Below are positions 11,739 through 22,153 of a DNA stretch of 64,000 nucleotides, piece by piece. Numbering within the stretch: the stretch's first letter is position 1; each line of letters starts with the position of its first letter. The DNA is from Chondrus crispus (lineage: Eukaryota; Rhodophyta; Florideophyceae; Gigartinales; Gigartinaceae). Location of the stretch: contig NW_005179064.1 in the NCBI RefSeq assembly GCF_000350225.1, positions 1-64,000 of the forward strand. The letters run 5' to 3'. The translations under genes and the position numbers were made by a program. The notes below the pieces were generated by a model. The model had not been told where the DNA came from and made no database searches. It saw only the letters and a list, made by a program, of their open reading frames with translations.

Positions 11739-14700
11739 CCAGTACACAAGAGCCCCTCTTTTCTCTCCTGTCCAGGGTTTTTACTATTGAGTGATCTTTC
11801 CAAAACCGTAGTCTTGGGCAAATCAACTTCCTTCTTGCCCGCCACTTGGACAGGTGGGCAGCCATTGCGAAAGCGAAGTGATATTTTCGGAGGCGAAACT
11901 TTCTTGTCAATACATGCGGTGAACAAGCCACCCATCTACGACTACAGTACATGCCCCCAAGTAACTGCTGAAAGATGAATGCGAAGATGACACGCAAACC
12001 GGGAAGCAACTTCAAAAAGCGATTGAGGAAACTTGGTGTAACAGAATAAACATAGAAAAGCGTAGTTGGAATAGGCATGTCTACCAGTTTTCGAATGAAA
12101 GAGCTTCCCATCCCTGCGGTGCGACAATTTCAAAGAAACTGTCAGAGGGGGGAAGATCAGGTGCCCTTGCAGTTATTATGTTGGCTGAACACTATGTATC
12201 TTGAACGGACACGAACGTTTCTGTTTTGATGGCGTAGAGTCTGCGGGTTTGTGGGTTTCCGCGGTGTCATCGAAACGCGGCAAGCTGCGTGTTGAAAATG
12301 TATGTGGAAAAAGTAACGCGAAGGAATGCCGTGACACGTGTCCTGGAGATGTGTGTTTCAATCCATTCTGCTGTTTCGGAATTTTTGGTGCGCAACTCCT
12401 GCGTACCAGTATCCTCTGTACTGTACTTTGAATGAATGGCCCTGGCATGTATCGTGAAGTTCCGTCATTGTACAACCGAACATACTCGGGCTATGGAGCA
12501 CTCTTCGCCGCGTACTCTGCAATGAAGCAAAGCGATATGATATCAAAGCTTGCTCCGCTGTTGTGGAGTGTGCTGATAAGCAATGTCGTGAGACACAAAA
12601 AAATGCGCCATTTTCGTACTCTCTGACTCTTTCATGTTCGCGTTGATGGACACAGAATGCATCACTATGAAATACATGTCATACTGAATGAAAAACCTTC
12701 TCGTCCCACCTGGTGCGCAAACTTCACGGCAAATCAACAGCTCGTATTGTACTTTTGGTAAACGTTCACAGCCTCACGCGACTACACGATTCCAACTGAC
12801 AACGTGTACCAATAGGGCACTCCTGCTGACAAGACTGCATTCCACTAGACCAGTGATTCTGAAACTCGGATCAAGCCTAGCAGAACAAAACCTTTCGTCC
12901 TCCGACGGAAAGTTGTTGGGCGCTGTTGATACTGCGTCGCCCTGTTCCGTTTATTTCAATTGTGCGCAGGTTGTATTTCGTCGAGACTGTCATTTCAGTA
13001 GTGGAATGAGGTGATCGAAGTTACACAGACGTGCGAGCAACCGCTCCTTTTACACGCTCAACAGCGCGCCACCCACCTCGGGGTGGATGTCAACCGTGAC
13101 TGCACAATCATAGCTTCTTTGATATGATTGATGAAACTGTGGGAGAGCGAGTTGATGGGGTTAGATGGTAGCCACGCTCGTCGTGTGCAGTGGCGGGGAA
13201 GGGAATGCTGACTTACGCCAGAAGTATATTTGTTGGATATCTGCGCGTCACCTCCAACACGGCAAAGGGCTTGCATTCTTGATTTTCTCACATGGAGCAG
13301 TTTTACACTCTCACCGTCTCGTATGTCGATCAAATCTCAACACCTCGATATGTCTATTTTTGTGATGGAATGAACGAGAAACTTGTAGGGCAAATGGTTT
13401 CAATGAGAGAGGCACCAACTCTTGGCAAGCTCTCGCCTCATTGTTGCACCGCGGACCTCCTCCGCTTGACAAAGGGACCTGTCTGTGCTTCAGGTGGGCC
13501 GAGAACATACAAATGAGGCTGCTCTGCACGTGTCCCCCCATATACTACGACGCGAACTTTCAATCAGAAACATTTCATGCGCGACCAAAATGTTACACAC
13601 CGGTTCGCAACGCACTTCTCTCATTTTGTGAGTGTTTGAGGTACAGTCCATCCTTGTTACATTCCGTGCCTGCTAAATCCATGAATACTGATTTGACTCA
13701 CTGACCATATTTTTAGACTGTACATGAAAAGTCTTGGCTGGTATTATGAACGAGTCTATGCATCATGGAAATCATGACTATGGAGGTGTTTCTTAATATT
13801 TTCCGTGAGACGCTGCTGATCAGATAAACTGGAACGTTTGCATCATCATAAACGTTCCATGCCTCAACAAGAAGAATATCTCGAACACTACTCGACACTC
13901 AACGACCTCGATCAGTTTTTGTTGAATGCTGTAACTTGAAGGGGTAATGATTGCCTTTCGTTGAGCCAACTGCCACTTGAGACTGTGATCGACCGTACTA
14001 GCACAAATTCGTCCATTCAAAAGTGCCCCTGGCGAGTGGAAGTACGTCAGGAACCACCCCGGGATAGGCCTGGAAGTTACTTGAAGCCATTAATTTCCGC
14101 TTGACAAAGTTTCTTTGTGTAGAATATGCAAACTTAGCACTGGCGCTGCTTGCATTACGCAAGAAAATAACCCTTATCACAGAAGTAAACTCATACATGT
14201 TTAGTTTATCCTTCTGTGATGCCGTATATTCAAAAGCGCATTTACAGAGTCTCGGTAGTTGGTAGGAGCTTCTCGTTGAACGCGATGACAAATCAGGATG
14301 CTCGATGCAGATAAGTAATAACATCCCCAGGCCATGCGTGTCGACCAAGCACAATATCTACATGCCCCAGTGAACAGAAAAATGGACATGTGCGTAGGGG
14401 CGAATCAACTTGAAGTGTCTTCACTATGGCGATACAGTGGACCAAATTACAGTTCCTCCAAATCGAAGGGGCTTCACCGATGGAAAGAAATGATAAAGCG
14501 AGAGGCAAGTCTTGAGGGTGACCGACCTTTAAACTTGAACTAGGAAGAAATACTTGAGAGTGGGTGCCTTTCGTCAGTCGTCGATTTATCAATTGCGTCA
14601 ATGTCTCGGTATTTGGACACTAATGCTGGAGGTTCTGTGGTGTGGACCTCGTTTTGTTCCAGAACTTCTGGTGGGTGATACGCAATTACGAGAAGGTGCG

Positions 14701-15494
14701 TATGCTGTCTTATATTTAAACGGCGGTTTGAGGCTCGTCTATAATTCCTCTCCCGCACATTACTTCGAGAATCCACCCTTCTCAAACTACTGCCAGCCTT
14801 CAGGTTTAGGGAAATCCAGTGCAGACTGTGTAATAATAGGAAAAAGGAGTGGCACGAGACATGACAAGAACACAGGAGATTTGATTGCGTTTTGGAAGGG
14901 CCGCGTCCAGTATCTCGAAAAGACTTACAAATGGCCTCGATTAACTTCGATTCTAGTACACCACGACACTGTACTACCATGAAGATGAACTCTGATGCAA
15001 TGACAGTTGTCCCTCAACAAGATGCTTGTATTCAGAGGCTTTATCGCAGGATTAGTTTTCAACTGAACCTTGTTTCTTGTTGTCACAAAACTATTACCAC
15101 TTCTGTGATGGTGGTTTGCCCTTAACGGTAGTGCAACTCAGAGGTTTCTTTAGCATCTCTGAGAGAAGGTGAGATGGCATTTTATTCTGAGTGAAATACG
15201 TCTCCCTCACATCTTCCCATCTCCTTCTCATCAACATTGACACTGTGACAGCGGGGAGATGCGACTGTTTTGGAAGCAAAAACTCTCGGCGAAACTCATA
15301 TTGCGCTTGCCCAAACCTATAGACTGATGTCAGTCTATAGAATCGGGACACAACTCTACGTTGTCAACAACGATGTTGACAACGTAGAGTTGTGTCCCGA
15401 TTTGCATTTTAAACTTAAAAAGAAGATAAACTTAAGTTTAAAATTAAGTATGAGCCACTTCAAACTTGAATAGGAGCTGACTGTCGTTGTAGAT
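11739..15494. other. Gene-poor stretch, no recognised gene
   Basis: Only short unsupported open frames are present. The longest, 142 codons at 14554-14982 on the plus strand and 199 codons at 11512-12111 on the minus strand (which overlaps the zinc-finger gene), show no domain. A small inverted pair (9-bp arms) lies at about 13831-13858. The 3' UTR of the zinc-finger gene presumably occupies the first few hundred bases. Confidence 0.55.
15317..15444. repeat. Three consecutive hairpins
   Basis: Hairpin 1 is 15317-15340 (11-bp arms, 2-nt loop). Hairpin 2 abuts it: arms 15341-15369 and 15374-15402 are exact 29-bp reverse complements with a 4-nt loop. Hairpin 3 has 11-bp arms at 15406-15416 and 15434-15444. 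There is no coding context. A 29-bp perfect arm is far beyond chance in a window of this size. Confidence 0.92.
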
Positions 15495-15562
15495 AGACTA
15501 CCCTTCGTAGAAGACTACCCTTGTAGAAGACTACCCCTTCGTAGAAGACTACTCTTCGTAGA
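15495..15562. repeat. 17-bp tandem repeat, four copies
   Basis: Four imperfect copies of AGACTACCCTTCGTAGA with units of 16-18 bp. Each unit contains a small self-complementary core (CTTCGTAGAAG). It ends a few bases before the TAA that borders the MITE. Confidence 0.88.
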
Positions 15563-16026
15563 AGGGTAAGAGCATCCCTATCTGTTTGGCTAAATTTGAT
15601 GGCTAAATGTGTAAAATTTTACGTTTGAAGATACCCAAGGGTAGTGTTTCTGTGCGCAACAATATCCGTTTGGGAGTAAATTTGAAATTGATGCTGATTG
15701 AGCATTGCGTACGAGGGGTGCAGGGCATCGAGTACGAGAGGTACTGTATTGTGTCCTCTTGTCTTTTGGCCAAGTGGGCGTTATGTAATTCGCGTCTCGG
15801 TCAAATGAGCAAATTGTCGCCATCCGGCTTCCCATACAGTATAGAGATAGATATACCCAAGAAGGGCAAAATGTTGCAGATAACCAGCCCGATAGTGTCG
15901 GCTCGAGGGCCTCAACCACCGGTGTGCGACTGTCTGTTCAATCATTGCTGAGCGATACAGCGACAGCGCTGACAGTAGTGCGGTAGTCTGCCCTCCAGGG
16001 CCCGTCGGCGCCAAGTAACGGTAGTA

Positions 16027-16238
16027 CAGTGTGCGAAACGCAAATAAATACACCCATCGTCGAGCGGGTTTTCGCCAGATGCAGGCCGATAACATAAAGA
16101 CGCCCACTCTATGACAAAGCAAAACACACGATGAGTCCGATTCTGGGCTCAGATTTGCTCAATCATAAACGCATAGACAGATATCTTCAAAAAAGTATGC
16201 GAAACGCAAATAAATACGCGAAACGCTATAGAGTACAG
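16027..16238 (+). repeat. Left terminal inverted repeat of the Tc1 element
   Basis: 212 bp pairing with 17385-17596 with scattered mismatches. Contains the outer direct repeat at 16032 and the inner at 16198, the presumed transposase binding sites. Confidence 0.93.
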
Positions 16239-16257
16239 TAGAAGAAATGTCTTTATT

Positions 16258-17262
16258 CTAGTATTTTGTCGCTCGCCCTTGTCCATCCAGCACTGCAAGC
16301 ATACGCCGCGGTATGCTACGATAGAGCTTCTGTAGCAATTCGCCACTAATTGTTGCCCATACATCCTCAATCACCTCCTTAAGCTGCTCTATCGTATCGA
16401 ACTGACGCTGGCGAAGATAGACGCGACGAGCCATGATTCCCCAAATGTTCTCAATAATATTAAGATCAGGAGACTTTGCGGGCCAGTCCATAGTTCTCAC
16501 ACCCTTCTCATTGAGCCAAGAGCGCGTGAATCTCGACCTATGAATAGAAGCTCCATCTTGCTGGTAAACTCAGTTCTCCATTTCCCCATACATCTCTGCG
16601 GAAAAAGGCAGTAGGGCCTTGTCCAGGGTTTCGCAGTACTTACCCGAATTTTGATTTCCATTTAAAAACACCAAAGGGGATACCCCGTAAGGAGAAATGG
16701 CTCCCCAAACCATAACTGTAGCTCCTCCATTTTGCCTCTTAGAAAAAAACCTTTCATCTTTGCGCAAATCATGCCAATAGCAGGCATTTCCATCCGGTCC
16801 GTCGAGGTTGAACTTTTTCTCATCGCTGAAGATGACTTTGTTCCAAAAAAAGCCCCCCTTGCTTATAAAACGGCGCACCCATTTGAGCCTTTTTTCGCGG
16901 TGCAGAGAAGTCATCATTGGGGCGGTCTTCATTTTTCTATACTTTAGATGTGGCGTTGCGCTTAAAATTTGTTGAATTCTGCGGACTCCTACCGGCAAGT
17001 TGAGGTCTTGTTTTATGTCTCGAGCTGAATAGTTTCCCGTGGTTGCCTTTCGAATCATAGCCTTTTCTTCCCGGACAGTCAACTTTTGACCAGTTACATG
17101 CGCCCGAGACCGTGCAGTGCGACTGGGATTCTTTAAAAAGCGCTGCACAGCTCCTACGGACCTTCCCAATTCTTTCGATATGTCCCGTAAGGACATAAGC
17201 TGATGATGCAGGGCAAGGATCTGGCCCTTCTCGAGGTCGGTGAGCGGCGGGCCTCTTGGCAT
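16258..17262 (-). pseudogene. Tc1/mariner transposase with a single in-frame stop
   Basis: About 334 codons, the usual size for Tc1 transposases. The likely start is the ATG at 17262 (MPRGPPLTDLEKGQI); an ATG 15 codons upstream is also open. N-terminal to about residue 110 are two helix-turn-helix regions of the paired-like Tc1/Tc3 type. The catalytic triad is visible: first D in FSDEKKF, second D in VYQQDGASIH, and E in DLNIIENIWG, with exactly 34 residues between the second D and E (DD34E). The reading frame is intact except for one TGA at 16570-16572, where relatives usually have an aromatic or hydrophobic residue just before the QQD motif; TGG to TGA is the simplest origin. It would act in the nucleus on the element's own ends. 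A nearly whole coding region suggests a young copy. Confidence 0.93.
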
Positions 17263-17384
17263 TTTTAATGCTAGTTGATAGTGGACGATGAGGTAGGAAG
17301 ACGTCAAGTGCCAGTCGGTATAGTACTGTGTCCTTTATTGTTTTGAAATGAAGACTACACGCCAGTTGCCCGCACTTTTCGATA

Positions 17385-17596
17385 CTGTATTCTATGGCGT
17401 TTCGCGTTTTTATTTGCGTTTCGCATGCGTTTTTATATATAGCGGTCGATGCGTTTATAATTGAGCCAATCTGAGCCCAGAATCGGACTCGTCGTGTGTT
17501 TTGCGTTGTCATGGAGTGGGCGTTTTTATGTTTTCCGCCTGCAAATGGCGAAAACCCACTCGACGATGGGTGTATTTATTTGCGTTTCGCACACTG
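17385..17596 (-). repeat. Right terminal inverted repeat of the Tc1 element
   Basis: 212 bp mirror of 16027-16238. Direct-repeat motifs start at 17591 and 17425 reading on the minus strand. Confidence 0.93.
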
Positions 17597-17732
17597 TATA
17601 AGGCAGCACCCCGAGCACCTGCTCTCGAGAGAAAAAGAGAATCTTTAAGCACAAAACAGATAGAGTAAAGAAACGTGTCAAAAGACGCATTGGTCCGGGG
17701 CGGAACCCAATCCGGATACCGGTCATTCGACA

Positions 17733-18961
17733 CTGATCAGTCTCGCTGACAAGCACACAGATCGGCAAGAACGACCCGCAGTGGCGGCAAAGGAAGGGAC
17801 CGTTGACATCGTGCGTTTCTACAACGGCCTTCTTGCAGAAGCGACGCTTGAAGACAAGAAAGCCTTCGCTTCGCACTGCTTCTCAAACTACGAGGCGCAG
17901 AAATGGCGTGGTGACTCTCTTTCCGAGTTTTTCTCGGATGAGTTCCGCAATTTTAGCATTGAAGACTTCAAGGACGTGGACTGCGACACGCAACGCAACT
18001 TGCGTGACCTCCTGCGCCAACCTGGCGTATAAGTGCAGAAAAGACGTAATATATTGATCGCAGACGCGCTATACAAGGTTGTACAGGACGACCTGCCCTG
18101 GCCACCGGACGACCCTTCAAACCCTGACACACAGGATATGTCGGCTGAAGCCGACAACCGCCTTGACCCGGATCCCGCCCCCGGCCAAGCCGAACCGTCT
18201 CCAGGCGATGTACGCCCTTCACGGGACAGTCGAGTCGAAGAAGCGGCGCTCGACAACCACCAGACCAGACACTCGTCCCGTGAAGGAATCGGTGCAACAT
18301 TCGCGCGACGCGGCAATATGGCCAATCTCTTCAAGGCCTACCCCCGCTACGGAGAAAAGTACAGAGGATCCACCACCGATAACTTCGACCGCAAGTTCAT
18401 GCTGTTTACCGAACTCTGTGACCAAGCCGACATACCCGAAACCGACCGACGTCGGACCTTCTCCATCATGCTGACAGGAGCTGCTCGTCAGTTCTACTTC
18501 GACGATCTCAAGCAGCGCAACCTCGACCTCAAGGATCTCTCCATCGCGATCAAGTCGCGCTTTCAGACGCCCGAGCGAACCCGCGCACTCCTTCGCGAAT
18601 GGGACACGCTCTCACTCAAATGCATAGTTTTGACCAATCCGACGGCGTCGAGCTCTACCTGCCTAGAGATGCTGATCAGCAAACTTTCGGATATTCAAAC
18701 GTCGCTACCGCACAAGTACCGAAACGACACGATCCTTCGTAACAAGCTTCTCAACACTGTTCGCGACGTGGAGTTCTGCCGCCTAGCTTACCACAAGCCT
18801 GCCGATAATGTCTAAGGCGTTATCTCGGACCTACATTCCTCACTCGCCACTGTGGCTCGTACACAGCTACAACCAGTACAACCGTCCGCCCACTACGATG
18901 ACGGGCGATACTTTCGCAATGGCCAACACAGTACTTCTCGCAAAAGCACCCCGAAGAGAAG
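17733..18961 (+). other. Copia B gag region, first part
   Basis: Begins right after the 5' LTR. The translated product is helical and charged, with a gag-like region at about 18330-18815. No TGG-type primer-binding site follows the LTR; the bases after it are CTGATCAGTCTCGCTGAC. The region ends where the Gypsy element begins and gag sequence resumes at 29877. Confidence 0.7.
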
Positions 18962-19517
18962 TGTGCTACAACGACCGGCCCGCGCGTTAGTCTACAGTGC
19001 AGACGGCCGTGACGGTGTACACGGGGCAAGGTGTCCCCGTGTAGAGAGCGCGCGATTCGACCTGTCGTATCGCTGTACGCGTGTACTGTCAGGCACACGT
19101 GTAGTGTGAGGCCCCATCCGATAGCTGTAAGTACGGCGCTGGAAATTTAATCGCCTACAGTACCTGGTACACAGTAAGTGGCAGGTACTGTATTGGACAG
19201 GTGTCCTGGGCGTCCCTCCGAGGGGTTAAGACCCGACGCCCGTCCTCCGCAGTAAACAGGGGGCAAGCTCGCCCCCGTCCCTTTCGCGCCTATATACGTC
19301 CGTTTCGGGTGTCTATCGCGCGCGCTGGCTTCTAACCTGATACCGGTCGCTCCCGTTCACGCACCACGGGGCGACTGCGCGTAACCGGCCGGTGAGCCAC
19401 TCCCTTTTCGCGAGCTCGTCCGATCGGTTCAATTAGCGCGAGGCGTCCGCGCCGCGTGCTCCCTCGCTATATCCTCCGCCTCTCACCCAACGCAGAGCGG
19501 AGAGGAGTTATCCCACA
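18962..19517 (+). repeat. 5' LTR of the Gypsy element
   Basis: Starts TGTGCTACAACG, ends TTATCCCACA, 556 bp. A TATATA-like motif lies at about 19290. It aligns along its length with 29380-29876 and with the relic at 3832-4227. Confidence 0.93.
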
Positions 19518-19520
19518 TTT

Positions 19521-19538
19521 TGGTACTCTTGTGGAGGG
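19521..19538 (+). other. Candidate primer-binding site of the Gypsy element
   Basis: TGGTACTCTTGTGGAGGG begins 3 nt after the LTR end and starts with TGG, as expected for pairing to the CCA end of a tRNA. The tRNA species was not identified. Confidence 0.6.
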
Positions 19539-19688
19539 AAGAACTCTTGAGGTTGAGCCGCACGCGTAGTCGCTCGATCGGGCGCAGAACCGTACGGACG
19601 GAAAAGGTTGAGAAATCACCGCACCGATCGCGAAGCGTACTCGACGATGAACCGACCAGATCCAGGGGGAGACTCCGCCTCCTAGCGT

Positions 19689-22133
19689 TTGAGCACCCGC
19701 AGTGGCAGAGGCGCACCGCGCCCCCGGGTGGACAACCTGGAAGCCCTGCTACGTCCGACACCGCAACCGGGTCGCACACGAGCGTCCGCATCGGATGTTA
19801 CGCCGGCCGTGTCGGTAGGCACAGGGAATCGCGTCCAATGGATGATCGACGCGATTCAGACGCGCCTGCAGGCCTGGGTCGAGCAGTTCCTTACTACAGA
19901 ACTCCGCCAGGTCGCGCGCGTGTGCCTCGACACAACAGTGCTCGCACTCGTGGACGAGCACGTGCGCGGCGCGATACCATCGCTTTTCGACGAACTACTA
20001 CCCGCTCTAGTCCAACGCGAGGTGGTGACTGCGCTCGCTACTGTGGAAAAGAATCCCCGTCCGGTGCGGCTCTAAGGGGAGCGATCAGCTCCGCCGTGGC
20101 CAATCGTCTGGCCACGACCTTTCCCACCGAAGCGGGAGTCGACGAGCGCGCGCAGCGCGACTCGACCGCTCCGGATTTTACGCTACCGCACGCTGAACCG
20201 ATCGGCGCCGCACCCGGGATCGGTATGATGGTACCTCACTACGAGGGTAAGACCATTTACCTCCCACCGTTAAATGGTGCTACAGGAGGGCCCACAGAAA
20301 ATGGCCCTCCCACACTCGCCGATACGGATGGCCCCCGCGGGACAGAAATCTGCCTGGGGCGTTTCGCGACAGAAAAGCGACAGCCGTATCGGTGGAGCAG
20401 AAGAAGCGCCCTCGGCGCTTAAGGATATACCTCGGAGGGTACAGAAAACCCCTCCGAGGAAGAAGACACAAGACGTCGCCACAGGGCGACGCGCAAGAAC
20501 CGCGACGGACGCTACGCGCGATACCGCGATGCCGGAGGTGTCGGCTACCCCTCCGATGATAACCGCGAAGGACGCTATACGCGATACCGCGATGCCGGAG
20601 GAGGTGGATACCCCTCCGATGACGAGGACACCGAGTCGGACGAATCGGGCAGAAGCGACCGCAGAGGCCGTAATGCTCGAGACCGACGTCGGTTCCGGCG
20701 AGAAGACTCCGACCTGGACGGCCACAGTAGCCCCGGCGGAGAAGGAGACCGCCATCGCAGGGGCAGAGACCGCTAGTCTGCCCCGAGGCGGGATCCGAAA
20801 CGGTTGCCGGTGATCACGCCGCAGAACGACCTGTTCACCAAGGCCGTCGACCACCGCACGTATAGGCTGGAAAATCGCAGCGCGCGCTACGACGCGAGTA
20901 CCGCACGGCGAGTTGACCGTTGTCTGAAGTAGTTGGACGTCCAGCTGAAAACCCATACATTCGGTGGTCAAGATCCAATCACGGTGCTAGGATTTCTCGC
21001 GCGCTTCAAGATGGCCTGCGACCACAATGGGGTCAGCGAAGGTGCGGCCGTATGGTGTTTCCAGTTCTATTTCACTGGGCAGGCTCACGCCTTGCTTCAG
21101 TCTAGGCTACACGGGAACACCATGGCAGTCGATGCGGAGCAGCGCGAGATGCTCGAAACCTACGCGGAAGTCGTTAACTTTTTATTACGCACGTACGCGA
21201 CGGACGAAGTTATTTCCGAAGCGGTCGGTGATGTCACGTCCTTCCGTCAGAGCTCAAATATGACGGAGGAGGTGTACAGTATCCAGTTTTGGGACAAGGC
21301 GTTGCGCTGCGGAACCGTATTTTCGGACAGGCGCTTGAAGTCCCTTTTCGTTGAGGGACTTCTGCTAGCGACTTGCGTGCAGGTGCGGAATTATCTCGCG
21401 ACGCATTCGGGCGTGGACTACCAAGCGGTGGCACGCTACGCGCAAGCGATAGGCGAGACGCACCGCTGGGCCCGAGGACAGGCGACCTCGCTCGCGTCGC
21501 CTCAACCACCGTCCGATTCGGTAAGAAGATTCACGCGCACCACGCGGACAAGACCCGTGCTATCGGTCGAGTCCCTATCTGAACTCCCGACAGCGCGCGG
21601 AACCGAAACAGAGAAGATACTGGCGGTGACGGACCAGTCGGTGACGCCGAGCTCGCTTAGCTCGCCGCCGACTAGCTACCATCCGTCACCTGCCTCGTCC
21701 CCGGCAGGCGGACCGATGGCGCCTGCCCAACAAGGTGACACGCGCATATCTGTACGGAAGGCCAGTACAGAGCCAGCGGGTCCGGTTCTTCAACCAAGGA
21801 TTACCTGGACCCCCGCCGTGTCGGTTCTGTCTAGACCTGACCCACCGCCAGGAGCAATGTCTTGTGGTGGCGGATAGCGCGCTGTGGTCGAAGTTTTTGC
21901 AGGCCCGCGAGGCCATTTATCAAAAGCTTCAGATCCGCCAAGGTCTCCGTCCGGATTCGCCGTTCGAGCGTCAACCGCCGTCCGCCTGGCGAAATTCGCG
22001 TGCGCAGGCTCCCACGGGCATTAACGTGGTCGAGCCGCGCGAGACCGTCCAATCGGAAGAATCCGCGCTACCGCTGACGGATGAGGGGCCCGAGGACCTT
22101 GGGTTGACGGAGGAAGCCGGGGAGGACGCTTAG
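19689..22133 (+). other. Gypsy gag region
   Basis: Protein-like frames upstream of protease. 19689-20075 encodes a helical N-terminal part, and about 20933-21500 encodes the capsid-like part, recognisable by its helix-rich retrotransposon-gag pattern with W and F residues typical of Ty3-type gag. The middle (20270-20820) is rich in Arg, Asp and Thr repeats and low in complexity. It belongs to a broken element copy. Confidence 0.75.
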
Positions 22134-22153
22134 AGGCATCGACGATCCTCCCC

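Larger units (their letters stand above)
16027..17596 (-). mobile_element. Tc1-like DNA transposon, 1570 bp, IR/DR-type ends
   Basis: Starts CAGTGTGCGAAACGC and ends with its inverse, flanked by TA at 16025-16026 and 17597-17598. The terminal inverted repeats are about 212 bp and imperfect. Each contains an outer and an inner copy of TGCGAAACGCAAATAAA, spaced 166 bp apart in both arms (16032/16198 on the left; 17591/17425 on the right, minus strand). This matches the IR/DR layout known from Sleeping Beauty-type Tc1 elements. One transposase gene lies on the minus strand and carries one nonsense codon. The element is inserted in the 5' LTR of Copia B. Confidence 0.95.
15896..17732 (+). repeat. 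5' LTR of Copia B, split by a Tc1 element
   Basis: 15896-16026 and 17597-17732 together match the uninterrupted LTR at 48058-48313 end to end. The uninterrupted copy reads GGTAGTATAAGG at the point where the Tc1 element sits, which confirms the TA target. Confidence 0.92.

Noticed and set aside
16570-16572. The TGA in the Tc1 transposase as a recoded codon
   Set aside because: No sign of recoding elsewhere in the window; TGA is used as a normal stop (for example at the Era and kinase-region genes), so nonsense mutation is simpler.
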